Of a DNA stretch of 64,000 nucleotides, positions 36,893-48,555 are shown piece by piece. The notes beneath the pieces were generated by a model. The model did not search any database, had not been told where the DNA came from, and saw only the letters and a program-made list of their open reading frames with translations. This DNA comes from Brasenia schreberi. Lineage: Eukaryota; Streptophyta; Magnoliopsida; Nymphaeales; Cabombaceae. The translations under genes and the position numbers were made by a program. The stretch covers positions 5,480,001 to 5,544,000 of the forward strand of contig JAYKKT010000048.1 of the NCBI GenBank assembly GCA_036023115.1, written 5' to 3'. Each line of letters opens with the position of its first letter. Within the stretch, counting starts at the first letter, position 1.

Positions 36893-37084
36893 CGCAAAGC
36901 TAGTGCTAGAGATGCATCTTCGTCCGGCTTCCAACTCTATGTACTCGGACACAGGGTTTGATTCAATGTCCAGAAAGAGTGACAGTTCATGCGCATCAGT
37001 TCTGCGGCAGTTATTGGAGCATTGCCAAATCCTTCGAAATCGTCGAACTCGCTTGCATTGAATCATAAAGTCGGTGGGCTTCAT
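36893..37084 (-). CDS. Orphan first coding exon of an unrecognised gene
   Basis: From ATG at 37,084 the minus strand encodes 64 codons, beginning MKPTDFMIQCKR and ending ISSTSFA. It meets a near-perfect donor (GCG|GTAAGT) at 36,893-36,887. Composition is clearly GC-richer than the surroundings and the protein is Arg/Cys-rich at the start and acidic in the middle. I do not recognise a family. No second exon could be identified to the left, and (AT)n tracts lie on both sides. It may be a real small gene, a gene fragment, or chance. Confidence 0.35.
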
Positions 37085-37348
37085 TTAAACAGGAAACGAT
37101 TGAGAAAGGCTGATGATATCCATGATGATTAAGGTAATCGGATGGAAGATAATGATTAGGCAATAATAAGAAACGGACAAGCTATTCTCCCACCAAAAGC
37201 TAGATTCGTTTACTGAGCAGAGACAGGGTATCCTCATAAGAGTTAGGCTTTCTTGGTTACATTCAGTCGCTGAAGCTAGAGCATACAGGCTCTCCGCATC
37301 TTTTATTGATAGACTATTATGCATCTTAATTTGTTGCATACATACACA

Positions 37349-37349
<1 letters not shown>

Positions 37350-37401
<52 letters not shown>
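37350..37401. repeat. (AT)n microsatellite
   Basis: A pure TA run of about 50 bp, upstream of the orphan exon. Confidence 0.95.
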
Positions 37402-37404
<3 letters not shown>

Positions 37405-37875
37405 TGTAGGGCATGTTAACTTTATAATAGTGTTTGGTGCATAATTTTGTACAAACATCTTCAATGTTTGATGTTTGAGATTTGAATCACTTTATATTAA
37501 TGCACTCATATGCATTAAATATAAATTTATAGGTCTAACAATATATTTGATTTAAATATCTATTGTCAATCTCAAAGATCATATGGTGAAGATATTTATG
37601 TAAGATTATGTACTAAATACCATTACACAAACCTTTCTCTATATATAAAGGCAATGAAATATGTTCGTACCTATACATACTCAAATCAACTCAAACATCA
37701 ATACCGTATCATCGTCATAATCATTGTTAGAGATTTAAATTTAAAAAGCAAAAGATATTATCGTATATTTTTGTAATTTACATTTAATGCACAAAAGTAT
37801 ATTTTACTTTTAAAACTCAATAATTATTGATCCCATTCAGTCACTCAAACTAGATCACACAGTCTACTCTGCCTC

Positions 37876-37910
<35 letters not shown>

Positions 37911-38479
37911 AGATAATAGAGAGAAAGAGAAAGAGATTTTAAAATGCATCACAGACTGTGAATAAGATATTGAAAAGACACCTACCTAAACATCACTGTC
38001 TAGCATGACAGACATGCCTGCCCTTTTCCCCTGCTCTCTTTTCATGTATAAACCATTCGTTTGCTTGGACGTGTTTTCTCTTCGGTGTAAAAGCATCATT
38101 TTGAAAGTCCATCTCCAAAATCCAATGACCACAAACATTTGTGAAAAAGTGGGTTATCGTGGCCATAGATGAAAATTTTCTCTGTACCGAAAAGACAGTG
38201 TTACATTTACATGAACGACAAATTGCAATAATCGAATCACCAACTAACAGTTGGGAGTGAGAAAGCCTGAAGGGATATATGTAATGAGTAGTGATCCACA
38301 TGTAAAGGTTGACAGCAATTGTACCAAAACTTTACAAATCTCACAGCAGGGTCGATGCATTGCTTTCCATCCTGTCGTCTTGGCGAAGAACAGTTGGTGA
38401 AATTCTGGTGGGACGATTTACTTTAGTAGAAAATTGGGAATCGATTTTGTTAATTACACGACATTTTATATAATTCATA
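37402..38479. other. Intergenic DNA with (AT)n at 37,881-37,907
   Basis: A minus-strand open frame at 37,993-38,301 (102 codons) is GC-richer than its surroundings, with no recognised domain. I cannot support it as a gene. Confidence 0.4.
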
Positions 38480-38620
38480 ATCATATACAATGCAACTAAA
38501 CCTTTCCAATACTACATTTAGTTGGCTACATAGGGCTTGACCTTATGCCATACTAACAATTAACTCAATAAAAATTAGATCATTCGTTATATGATTTTCT
38601 TTTTTTTTTTTAACAATTTT
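38480..38620 (-). pseudogene. Very decayed RTE LINE 3' end
   Basis: On the minus strand the order of 'gatctaa', 'gagttaattgttagtatggc', 'tatgtagccaac' and 'attggaaaggtttag' follows the 3' end of the better copies (NDLAYWELTANMAH... VADPV). Many substitutions and small deletions. Confidence 0.6.
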
Positions 38621-40259
38621 ACCATTTAGTTCATCATGCTTTATCCTAACATTATCAAATTAATGTTTACAACGTAGATTGAAGAAGGTTTTGACTCGAT
38701 CATAACAGTCAAATAATAATAGGGAATCCCCTAGATTCCACTAATGTCATAATTTTTTGAGAATTTCAGAATGCTTGAATAAGATTTTTTATTTATTTTT
38801 TTCGAGTTTGGAGTAAGGCGCCTCCTCGCCTCGCGTACAGATAGGTCCACAACTTCGACACGGAAAATTGTAATGCAGCCTCAAATGTATCAGATAAAGT
38901 TTTGAATTTTAGGCTTTTAAATTTCTAGGGTTTGGCGCATTCTGCACCACAATGCACATACACCTCTAGGCAGTTTAATTATTTTTCTGGTGGAACTTAA
39001 CTATAGTTTTCTTCAGACTGAACTATATAAACTCTTTAGATACTTCCAAAGACAGGTCTAATTTCTTTGTGATATGCTGTCATCCAGCAGGTAATATTTT
39101 CTATTTTACCATAGAACTGACAATATGCCAGTCTTTTAGCATTTCTTATTTAACCATGCTCCAAACAGGTCCTGCTTTATCCTCAGAATAGGCTGATATA
39201 GATGTGTTTTCACTTTATTTTATTTATAAGTCCTGCTAATGGCGTAGATTAAAATTTAGTCACAACCTTTTTTTTTAATAGGCAAGATGGATTAAACAGA
39301 TCTGTCTGCAATGTGTATACATTGCAGATAGATCAACTTTTACAATGTGCAGAGTATATTATAACATATTCCATGGTACAGAAAATATCAAGAATGGAGA
39401 TGCCAAATTTCATTTAGCCAAAAGTACATGATTCCTTTATCTTTATACGTTTATTGTTCCCAAGAGGATTAATCGATGATAAGTATTTCTTTGCTGTAAA
39501 TTTCTATTTAACTTGTTGAGTTCTTCCTTGGGTTTGTATGCAACCATGGAGAATCTCAACTTGTATTGTTTGAAAAACGCTCAACTCAAACTAAAGCTCG
39601 ATCTCTATCAAGCTTTGTTCTCCAGGATCGAGCTATATTTGAGTGAATCAAACTCATCTTGTTAGGCTCGTTTCTTTCAGAGGTTAAGCAAGCCTGATTG
39701 GCTTGCTCAACTCGAAGTATTAAAGACTCAAATACCATATTTCTGTTTTAGTTGGGCTTTGTGAATGGGCACAGTTTTGAGTATGACCAATTAGAAACTC
39801 TATCAATTTGAAGGATAACAATTTCAAACTGAAAAAACATCAAATCCAAATATTCCATGAACATTGATCAACTGACGTAATTAAATTAATATAAAATGCC
39901 ACAAATAAAAAGACTAAGTTCATGAGCATAAAGATTAACAATCATACAGCGTAAAACATACAATGACCTAAACTTAAACAGATCTTACTCCTGAAGTAGC
40001 GAATGTATGGAAACTCACAAATCTGTGAGAAGATAAAGGAAGAAAATCTTATTGAAAGAACTAGGTGCATCTCAAATATGATCATTTGTAGATCATAATA
40101 ATGAAAAAGGCAAAACAAATGTAAAGGTCATGGAAGAATTATTTTACTGGTTTGTTCTCCACCTTCACGAGAATTTCATTTGTAAGGCACTAACTGAAGA
40201 ATGTGCTTGGGCCACATAATGAATTTTCTTAATTTGGGAACACACACGCACACAATACA
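38621..40259. other. Intergenic DNA
   Basis: No gene is seen. Repeated 'ctcgatct', 'ggctcg' and 'gctcaactcgaa' motifs at 39,570-39,720 recur at 40,630-40,800, which suggests remnants of one repeat family split by the MITE at 40,260. Confidence 0.4.
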
Positions 40260-40583
40260 TAGACATGGACGGTCTGGGACCAGCTAAACTGGACCCAGAA
40301 TCGAAACAAAACCCGAGGTCCACCTTATATTAAACCAAAATCAGGCCGGGAATAAAACCAATGGTTCAAGCATCAGTTTGGCCATTTTTTTTCATTTTGA
40401 AAATTTTAAACTTTTTTATATTCTTTTGGTTTTGAATGATTCGTGAATCAGACCCAAATTGCAGTTCAAAACCAAAACTGGAAACAGTCCCATCCCGGTT
40501 TGGTTCCGATTCCTGGTTTGAGCAGAACCAAAACCTACGATTCCAGTTCCATGCCTAGAACGACAATTCTAGGTCCATGTCTA
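40260..40583. mobile_element. hAT-type MITE, TAGACATGG family (copy A)
   Basis: The left end is tagacatggacggtctggga and the reverse complement of the right end is tagacatggacctagaatt. The interior is a run of 'ggttccggtt'-like wording. Flanking octamers share 5 of 8 bases, so the copy is old. It contains no coding sequence. Confidence 0.6.
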
Positions 40584-41509
40584 CATGCATGCAAACACAT
40601 ATGTATGTTTGTATATCTGTACAAAGCTTGATTAGGCTCATGAGCAATTTGATTTGAGCATTGGTGAGATCGAACATGCCTTTGCGGATCTCAAAAAGAC
40701 CAAGTCAAGTTCGATCTCTCGTCTAGTTGTTAGTAGCTTGCAAAACGCTCAGCTCACTTGCACGCTCAGTCTTCACAAGATCATTTTGGCAAGCAATTCT
40801 AAAAGCTTGGTGAAAATACTAAAAGGAACTGACCATATGGTAGTAGGTTCTTATATTAACTACAGAGTTAATGAATAAATTAGCATCTACATTATGATAA
40901 CTTAATTTTTGTATCAATTTTTAATTGAGGGATGCATGGAATGATGATGAGCCTGGGCAGCGGGTAGCCTACGGGCCGAACCAAAGTCCATCTACATCAG
41001 CCTGCTGCTTGGCATTTTATAAGGAGAAGGCAAAAGCTGGCCCATTGACCGTGCCCTAGAAGACTGTGACATGACCCCGCTTTAGTCTAACCGCGTAGGC
41101 ACATGCTTGTATTCCCTAGAAAGTACATACTTATTTTGTAGCGGTACTATTTACGAAGTAGTCTTATTCAAATACCTATGTTAAAATATTTGAACTCCAT
41201 ACTATCACATGAACCTTGATCCTTGGGGGACCCAACTCGGGGCTGTCCTTTTTGGCTCTATTGGGTGCCCTAACACCAGGTGGATAAGTGACTACAAATA
41301 GTCTCTAGGCAAACCTCCAAACTTCCCTCACCACCATTTTTTTTTCTTTTTATTTGCTTAATGGCTGCAGCCACAGATCTAACCTCTGTGTTTACTGCTT
41401 GCATTTGAACCCATCGTCTTAGAGTAAGGCTGCAACAGCCTACCATTAATGCTGTGAGGATCATATATCGTACCTAAGATGAGGTTCCAAGGGTCTAGGA
41501 TGACACTAT
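40584..41509. other. Intergenic DNA, probable 5' LTR zone of the next relic
   Basis: No gene is seen. The stretch 41,040-41,510 precedes a primer-binding-site-like motif and could be a decayed LTR. No partner LTR was found. Confidence 0.35.
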
Positions 41510-41511
41510 AT

Positions 41512-41530
41512 AATTGTTATCATAAAGCTC
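41512..41530 (+). other. Primer-binding-site-like motif
   Basis: The sequence ttgttatcataaagctcc resembles the plant initiator-Met tRNA primer-binding site (TGGTATCAGAGC) with three or four changes. It stands directly before the gag-protease relic, as expected for an LTR retrotransposon. Confidence 0.4.
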
Positions 41531-41549
41531 CTTACCTCTCCTCTTTAAT

Positions 41550-43060
41550 GAATCAAGTCCTAGCCTTGTAGCGAAAGAGTAGTAAGTTGACGATCTTCAA
41601 GTAGGCATCCAACTTGTCTAGGAAATTTCTTTCCCCACCAGCTCAACCAATTACCTCCTTGGCATTTCTACAAATGGAAGACACCACCGATGATACCATG
41701 GCTCACTCACATCCTCCTCAAGTGGCCTTGCCACTCTACCTCCTCCTCTACCACCCATGCAATTGATTGATGCTAAACTCTTCCAATCATGAAAAACAGA
41801 AATGTACTCTCTCTTCTGCCTCTGCTACCAACACCATAGCTTCATCCGGCCACTTGTTCAAAGCCAATTCTTCTAACTCAAAATCCAAATTTCTATGGGT
41901 CATCAAAATAATAGAGAGCATCCTAGCTTTGAGCTCACATATATTGTCCAAAAAGGATCAGAGTTTGGATGTCAAAGTCTGAGTTTTGATTGATATAGGG
42001 TCTACCCATAACTTCCTTCATGGTTCTCTTACTAAAGTAATTGGTTGTGTATATGAAGCCACGAATTCCTTTAATGTCATTGCAGGTAAAATAGCAGTTG
42101 TTCCTTGTAACCAAGTGTAAAAGGGTCTTATCCTATTCATACAAAAGTTTGATGCTATCATAGACCTCTACCCTAATAGTCATTATAAGGAGTCAATATT
42201 GTCTTGTACATCACATTACTCAAGAATTGTCAAATATGCTCATTTTGAACCTCTCAAAGCCAAATATAGAGTAACCCAAATTGTTAAGCCCTTTATAAAA
42301 ATGGGTTTTTAATCTCCATATTTCCTTCTAAAATTTGGAAGTAATATTGTATCAATCCGGGACCAAGGTCTCTCTTAGTATAGCCTACTATCCCCAAATT
42401 AATGATTAGACCGAGGTTGTGAACATAATTCTAAAAACTTACCATTATTACTTTGTAGAGGTTAAGCCTAGTACTTGGTGGAGCTTTTTGCCTTGGGTTG
42501 AACTTTCATATAATACAAACTATCATACCTCGACCACAATGATTTGTTTCAAGTCTCTTTATGGGTACATTGCCGCTCTTCCTATTCCTTGTAAACATGA
42601 TAGTGCCTTGCATGAGAAAGTTAACCTCTCTTTACGGGATCAAGATGATATTTTAAAGATGTTAAAAGAAAATATTGCACTCACTCAAGGACACATGCAA
42701 GTTCAATTTGATAAATGTCGGCCTGAGTGAGAGTTCAAGATTGTATATTTGGTTTAGCGTAAGTCCTATCCTCACCAAGCATTCAACCCAAGGGACCTGC
42801 TGCAACTTAAGTTAATTTCCAAATATTACGAAGCATTCAAAATCATAAAGGTGATTAGCCAGCTGGTGTATGAGCTAGCATCCCCAAAAGTAGTGAATGT
42901 CCATTTGGTCATCAATGTATCTCGCATCAAACCTTATATTGGTTCGTGTCTGAATGATGGTGTTGAAGGACCAACACAAGAGAAGATGGCAGAGATGATA
43001 CAACCCAACACAACAGGTCACCTCAACTCAATCTGAAGTAGCCATATGCTAACCGAGTTT
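41550..43060 (+). pseudogene. Ty3/gypsy relic: gag, protease and integrase, reverse transcriptase deleted
   Basis: Order on the plus strand: gag-like sequence (41,600-41,960); retropepsin 'VLIDIGSTHNFLHGSL' (about 41,980), where the usual DTG/DSG reads DIG; then, after a jump, integrase core fragments 'SRIVKYAHFEPLK' and 'ISRDQG'-type wording (42,200-42,370); 'WWSFLPWVELSYNTNYHTST' and 'FKSLYGY' (42,470-42,570); and the C-terminal 'VYELASPKVVNVHLVINVSR' (42,866-42,925). Reverse transcriptase and RNase H are missing between protease and integrase. Stops occur throughout. Confidence 0.75.
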
Positions 43061-43249
43061 ATGAAATTCAATGAGACTGGGCAAAGACCATGGTCACGCC
43101 AAGACAAGTCCTACGGAGATTGGCCAGGTTGAAAACAACTTGATGATCAATTTTGGGCCAACTACAACCAGCCCTAGAAAGGCCGAGGAATTAATGACAT
43201 GGTGCCTCTAGAGACCAGTGAAGACTTGATTCATTTTAGTTGACTAGTT

Positions 43250-44330
43250 AGGGTTTCTATTGTGTTACCTGATGTCTAGTAGAAAGATTATGAATTGTGA
43301 AAAGATTTAAAAACTCCCTTGGCCTTTGAAAGGAGGTACTCAAGGGGTTGTTATCCTTGAAAAAAAATAATGTATCATCAGCATAAAAAGAATTGATCCA
43401 ATAGAAATTTTGTAAAATGAAGATATCTCCCCTTTCCTCTTCCAAGTTGGACGACAAGATAGGCTCTCCATGACGATTAGAAAAAAGGTGAAGGGATAAT
43501 GGGTCACCTTATTGTATACCCCTTGAACTCTTAAAGATGTCAGTTTTCCCATTTATGAGCATAACAAAGATTGTTATAGTAAGGAATGCCATGACAAGCT
43601 TCACCGCTTGTTTTCCAAAACCAAAATAGCCATGTGACTCCATTCCGACTGATCATAGGCTTTGATCAAACCGGTTTCGAACTTCCTTCTCTCTTTCATG
43701 ATATCTGCTAGTTCAGGGGCAACAAGGTTGCTCTCATCCTTCAAGAACGCTCTCTGATTTTCTGAGATTATCTTGATGAGGATGGGTCGTGACCTGTTAA
43801 CCATTATCTTTGCAAACAATCTTATAGATGAAGCTGCAAAAACTAACACGTCGGAAATCTACTAACTTGGAGGCACCCACCTTCTTTGGAAAAAGGGTGA
43901 CATTTGGTAGCACTTGTTTCTTTCAATACACATCCTTAAGAAGGCATTCTTGATAATCAACTTTAATGATGTCCCAATAGGTTTGGAAAAAGGCATCAAA
44001 GAAACCGTTCGGCCCCAACGAGCAATTGGCATCGAGTTCAAACACGGCATATCGGTGGATCTCATTATCATTGACCTGCTGCAACGGAGAAAAAAGTATG
44101 TAAGAAACAAGCAAATGAGTTGACCATCAATGACCTGAGCCCAATACTCACGTTCAAGAGATCTTACTTCCATAAACATAAAACCTGTGCTGTCAAAGAA
44201 TCTGAAAAAGTTTCTAAAGTAGTTAAAATTTGCAAATACAGCAAGAGATTTAGAAGCTACTTCAAGAATCAACTTATTTTGCAATAGAAATTCTAGTTTG
44301 ATTTCTTCCATTTGAAGTACTTATTTCAGT
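43250..44330 (-). pseudogene. L1-type LINE reverse transcriptase relic
   Basis: From high to low coordinates: 'NEIHRYAVFELDAN' and 'LGPNGFFDAFFQTYWDIIKVD' (split here; 43,960-44,080), 'KIMVNRSRPILIKIISENQR' then 'AFLKD' (43,740-43,810), 'IKAYDQSEW' (43,640), 'LRVQGVYNKV' and 'PFTFFLIVMESLS' (43,440-43,530), then 'LFMLMIHYFF' where FADD would stand (43,370). The motif order is that of plant L1 reverse transcriptases. The catalytic pair and the YDR motif are altered, so it is inactive. Confidence 0.75.
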
Positions 44331-44554
44331 TCTCTTTTAGCCTAAGCATGATCAAGCCCTCGGGCGTTAATGGACAGGATTTTCATACAACTTCTGAATT
44401 GCACATGCTCGCCCTTTGAAATGAAAATGCCCAATATTATTCAGAGATCCTAACTTGTTTTAAAGGTGATTTCTTATCATTCAGCTCTTTTATTTCTCTA
44501 TTCAAAACAAGCACATTAGTTGATCCATAAGAATAATGTGTTTTTGAACTGAAC

Positions 44555-44805
44555 ATAAATAAATGATAAAATGAAGGAAAATTGTTTAAGATAGTTTTAA
44601 CATAGAAAGACTATCAAAGAGAGCTATGGTAAGAAGGTGAGAGAAACTAGATTGTGAAGAGGTTAAAAGAGAGAAAAAAATCACAAAAATGTTAGAATGA
44701 AACAATAAAAATTAATATAGCTTATGTTCAGTTAACCGTTAGCACGACACCAAATAGGCTGTATGAAAACAAAAAAATCTAGTTGTTATTGTCGTTGTTG
44801 AACCC
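44555..44805 (+). pseudogene. RTE LINE 3' fragment
   Basis: It follows the end of the RTE coding region: 'gataaaatg...gtttaagat', 'atagaaag', 'taagaaggt', 'gttagaatgaaacaataaa', 'atatagcttatg...gttaaccgttagca', ending in a TTG-type tail ('gttgttattgtcgttgttg'). Heavily substituted and oriented opposite to the adjoining L1 relic. Confidence 0.7.
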
Positions 44806-46221
44806 AGCATAAACACTTACCCATCTAATAAATCTCATATATGTCAAACATAACTAATTTGATATTCGGCAAACTCTTAAATTATCACTGTTTACCTTTA
44901 TTATCAATTCTCGCCACTGAGATGCGTAGATCGATTAAGGTCACCACATCCTTCACCGTCGGTGGTAATTTTCAGTGGACCCATAAGGCCAGCATTAAGT
45001 CGTTCAACCCTATGCTCTGTTGATTCCATACGGAAGGACGGTGGTGATGTCATATCACCAGCGGGATGGTCATACGCACACAAATGCATCTGTGTTTTGA
45101 TATAGGGTCACACTCATCTCTCTCCCTCCCTCTCTCTCTCTGTGCATATTAACGAGGAAGGGTTACCAATCTCTGTCTGTGTAACAAAGCTGCATTTAGT
45201 TAACGGATAATGCGAATTCATGCATATGCAGCTTCTTTCTGTAATACTGCGAAAATCTTCATGCGTTATCGATGTGCAGGTTTCATGGGAGGTGATTTCT
45301 ACATCTTAAACACTTTCTCAAATCTTTCATCAATGTGTGTAGCATATATTCATGTAACCTACTCGGGTTTTGCTATTAACTTTACAACATATATTTCAGG
45401 ATTTTAACATTGATATCTGTTTTCATGATCTCAGGTTCGTACTGAAAGACCTCATCTCCATTTTATGGATTCAGTCAGCTGTAAAGGAAGGAAGGTAGAT
45501 GAGGTCAGCAGACTCAGAACTGGCTTCAACATCATGGAAGGCGCTGAGTTGAATATCATATTGTCATGAGAATAATGGCGCTATCCTGGCTGAGCTCTCT
45601 CTAGTATCTAGTTTTACCTGTCTCTAGTATCTAGTTCTACCTGTCTCTTGGTGATTGCTCCTACCATTCTGTCTTCCATTTCACCTGTTCTTTGGTGTCG
45701 GTCCTAAACGTTATGACTGTCTTGACCTTGTAAGACCTTGTCTTGATAATGTAAGCCAAGGCCCCCCTAGTTGCCATCCAACTTGTTCTTTTACTTGTTT
45801 CTCAGGGTCTACCTCTCAACCATTTTTTCAACCTTAGTCTATCCCTCCTGAGCTTGTGTTAACTTGTTGGCACTTGGGAATGTTCAAATTGAAGGAATTC
45901 ATGAATAAATTACCAAGTTAGGAAGCAATATATCATCGATTTCTTTCCGTAAAATGCCAGATACTTCGTGAAAGAGTCCCTTGAGTTTTCAGTGTTAGAG
46001 CGTTAGTTTGGATTGGGAATTGGTTGCTAAGCACTCTAGCAGGCTCTATTGTACAATAAGATCTTGGTAAATCTATGTGTATTCCTTGTATATAAAATGG
46101 AAATGGTATGGGAACTTTTATAAAGCTGGTAAAAAGAATGTGTACATGTTAGGGTGAGGAGACGGCCCTTGGCTTGCCTCTTTTCTCTACAAATGTAGCC
46201 CTTTTTACTGTACTTCTTTTG

Positions 46222-46223
<2 letters not shown>
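44806..46223. other. Intergenic DNA, no supported gene
   Basis: It includes a short CT-rich patch at 45,118-45,141 and a 21-bp repeat of 'ctctagtatctagtt' near 45,600-45,640. The region is less AT-rich and shows no transposon motifs, so a decayed or non-coding host gene part is possible. I see no reliable exon. Confidence 0.4.

Positions 46224-46290
<67 letters not shown>
46224..46290. repeat. (CT)n microsatellite
   Basis: A pure CT run of about 66 bp. Apparent Ser/Leu or Arg/Glu proteins through it are artefacts. Confidence 0.97.
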
Positions 46291-46293
<3 letters not shown>

Positions 46294-47955
46294 GTATTGT
46301 TCTTACAAAATAGTTTGTGCAAGCTTGCCCTTGTTGTGTGCCCTCTACATCTGGACTGGCTCCAATGGATCAGGCGGAGTTTATTGATCCCCAAAACTGA
46401 ACATTGAAACCCACGAAAAGTTTCAAGCATTCCTTGACTTTCTCATGTTAGAAGTGTTCAGGAGTTCAAGTTACGGCTGTTTTCGTCCCTTCACTGATTC
46501 CGGAACTCCAACTATTGGTCATGCTTGGTGATCTCCGTTGCTTATGAGAGGAGAGAAACCGCACACGAATTCAACGGGACATTTCTTTCAGAATGAGTCT
46601 TAGTTAATATTCCATTAGTTAGCTATTCTCACCTCTCCATGCAGCAAAGACAATCTTGGTGAGAATACTGTTCATCGCCAAACTCATTTATAAACTGAGG
46701 AAGAAATGTCACTCCGATACACACTCATACGATACACATACATATGTACGTACACATGTATCTATGTGTCAAATATATCACAGATGTACATACAGAGAGA
46801 GAGAGAGAGAACATCTATTACTAGGACCGTCCCAAGTGTAGAATAGTGTAGCGATTAAATTTTTACGCTTATGGGGATTCGACTTACTTCAACAGTAGTT
46901 AAAAGTTAATCAATGGCTTGATAGAAACATTTCGATAGGAATGGTAGATGACTATAATTGGCCAAGCAGAAAACGTTTTGCTATTTTGGAATTCCTACCC
47001 ATTGAAGCCATCGGATTTTTCTCATTGAAACAGAGAAAGCATTGATTTCCTCCTCATGATCACAAATCAAGCTCTCTTGGATATCTATTTTCATGAAAAT
47101 CATAACCACGTCCTCTTTTTGCTGAACAGAGTTTTTCACGTACTTGTCAATGGCTTTCATTGCCACTTAATTTTCATGACCCTGACAGAAATATTGATGA
47201 GCTAATGTCATTATTTTTTTCCGCATTCAGGACTTCTAGTTAGACAGAGATAAGGCGAGTGCGCCTTCATAGCTCAGCTCGGTTGACTAATAACTATTCA
47301 TGGCTCTGGTAAGTCATCAGCTCATCCAAGACTGCATTAAGCACAAGCTGTCCATTGAGCCAAGCGCCTCCAAACTTATAAAATAACTAAGATTTTATGC
47401 AATTTTTCATTCGCAAAATTAATTAAACTTGTTTTTTTAAAGTTGACTTTGGCTCTTGTTTTAGATTTACGAAGTAATTCTCATGAAACTGTTGAACCTA
47501 ATGCATATTTAAATAAATCATACGCATGCATGCATCACGCAAATACAGTATACACTCAACTACAAACTGTGCGCATATGAACCAAGCTGAGGTGAGCTGC
47601 AAACCAGTTCATCTCAGATGAGCTTTAACAAGCAACTGACATAGGTCACAGCTTGTCTTCATGACCTATGTCGGTTGAGCCCAGCTTATTCCGCTTTCAT
47701 GTTTCTGTCAAGCTAAGCTAAGATGAACATCGTAGTAGCTTCTCTTTTGCCATCAAAGCCAGCCACATGCAGTTCTTTCCCTTAATGTGCGCCACCTGAC
47801 TTGGTTCTTCAACTGCTATGTCCTAATTTTAATAGGTCACTGTTATCACATATCCAAAAGATTTTGATCCGAAACCATAAGGGTCACCTGTAGTGATTAT
47901 CATGTTCTTTGTTAGGAAAAAGTACTCGCAAACAACCATAGATATGATCCAGCCG
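46291..47955. other. Intergenic DNA
   Basis: It holds a (GA)n patch at 46,795-46,809 and a short hairpin at 47,638-47,672. No gene is recognised. Confidence 0.4.
47638..47672. repeat. Perfect 11-bp-stem hairpin
   Basis: gacataggtca and tgacctatgtc are exact reverse complements separated by about 13 bases. There is no T-tract after it, and it is not near a coding end. Confidence 0.7.
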
Positions 47956-48389
47956 TAGACATGGCCTGCTCAGGTTTTCCTAGAATCAAGAACTGGGACT
48001 GTACGTGTGCAGCCGTAAACATGTCCGGTTCTGATTTTCCTAGAACCAGGAATTGGTACCAGGTTCAGCCGTAGACATGGCTGGTTTTGATTTTCCTAGA
48101 ACGAGAAACCAGGACCGGCTTGGTTCTGATTCTGGTTTGAGTCCTAAACCATGTGGAACGAGGGAAAATCATTAAAAGGTCAAAATTCAAAACAAAAAAT
48201 ATGGAAAAGGCTGTTTGAAACCATCGGTTCTGGTTCTAACGTGAATCTGGTTCCATAGAAGGTGGAATGGGAAACGAATGAGCTGTGCTCAGTTCCAGGT
48301 TCAATTTGACGGGCTCTGGTTCGAGTTAGTTCCTAATCCGGTTGAGTTTCGGTTGAAACGGCCGGACCGTTTCAAACTGGCCATGTCTA
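47956..48389. mobile_element. hAT-type MITE, TAGACATGG family (copy B), with repeated left end
   Basis: The left end is tagacatggcctg and the reverse complement of the right end is tagacatggccagtttgaaa. The left end is repeated three times in tandem, each starting agccgtagacatgg-like (47,951; about 48,010; about 48,066), with 'ttttcctagaa' in every unit. Flanking octamers tccagccg and tatagctg agree at 5 of 8 positions. Non-coding. Confidence 0.6.
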
Positions 48390-48510
48390 TATAGCTGAGT
48401 GAAACATGAGTATAACCGGGTCAAATATTACCAAGTTGAGTTTGAATTATCATCCAGTGAATCTCAGGCATCTCACAAGTAGTCTCACTGACGCCCCTGT
48501 AAACAACCCC

Positions 48511-48555
<45 letters not shown>

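Noticed and set aside
37993..38301. 102-codon minus-strand open frame
   Set aside because: No recognisable domain and mixed composition. It could be chance in a GC-richer patch; kept only as a note in the region entry.
46149..46430. Open frames of Ser/Leu or Arg/Glu runs on both strands
   Set aside because: They are artefacts of the (CT)n microsatellite. The same applies at 48,406-48,633.
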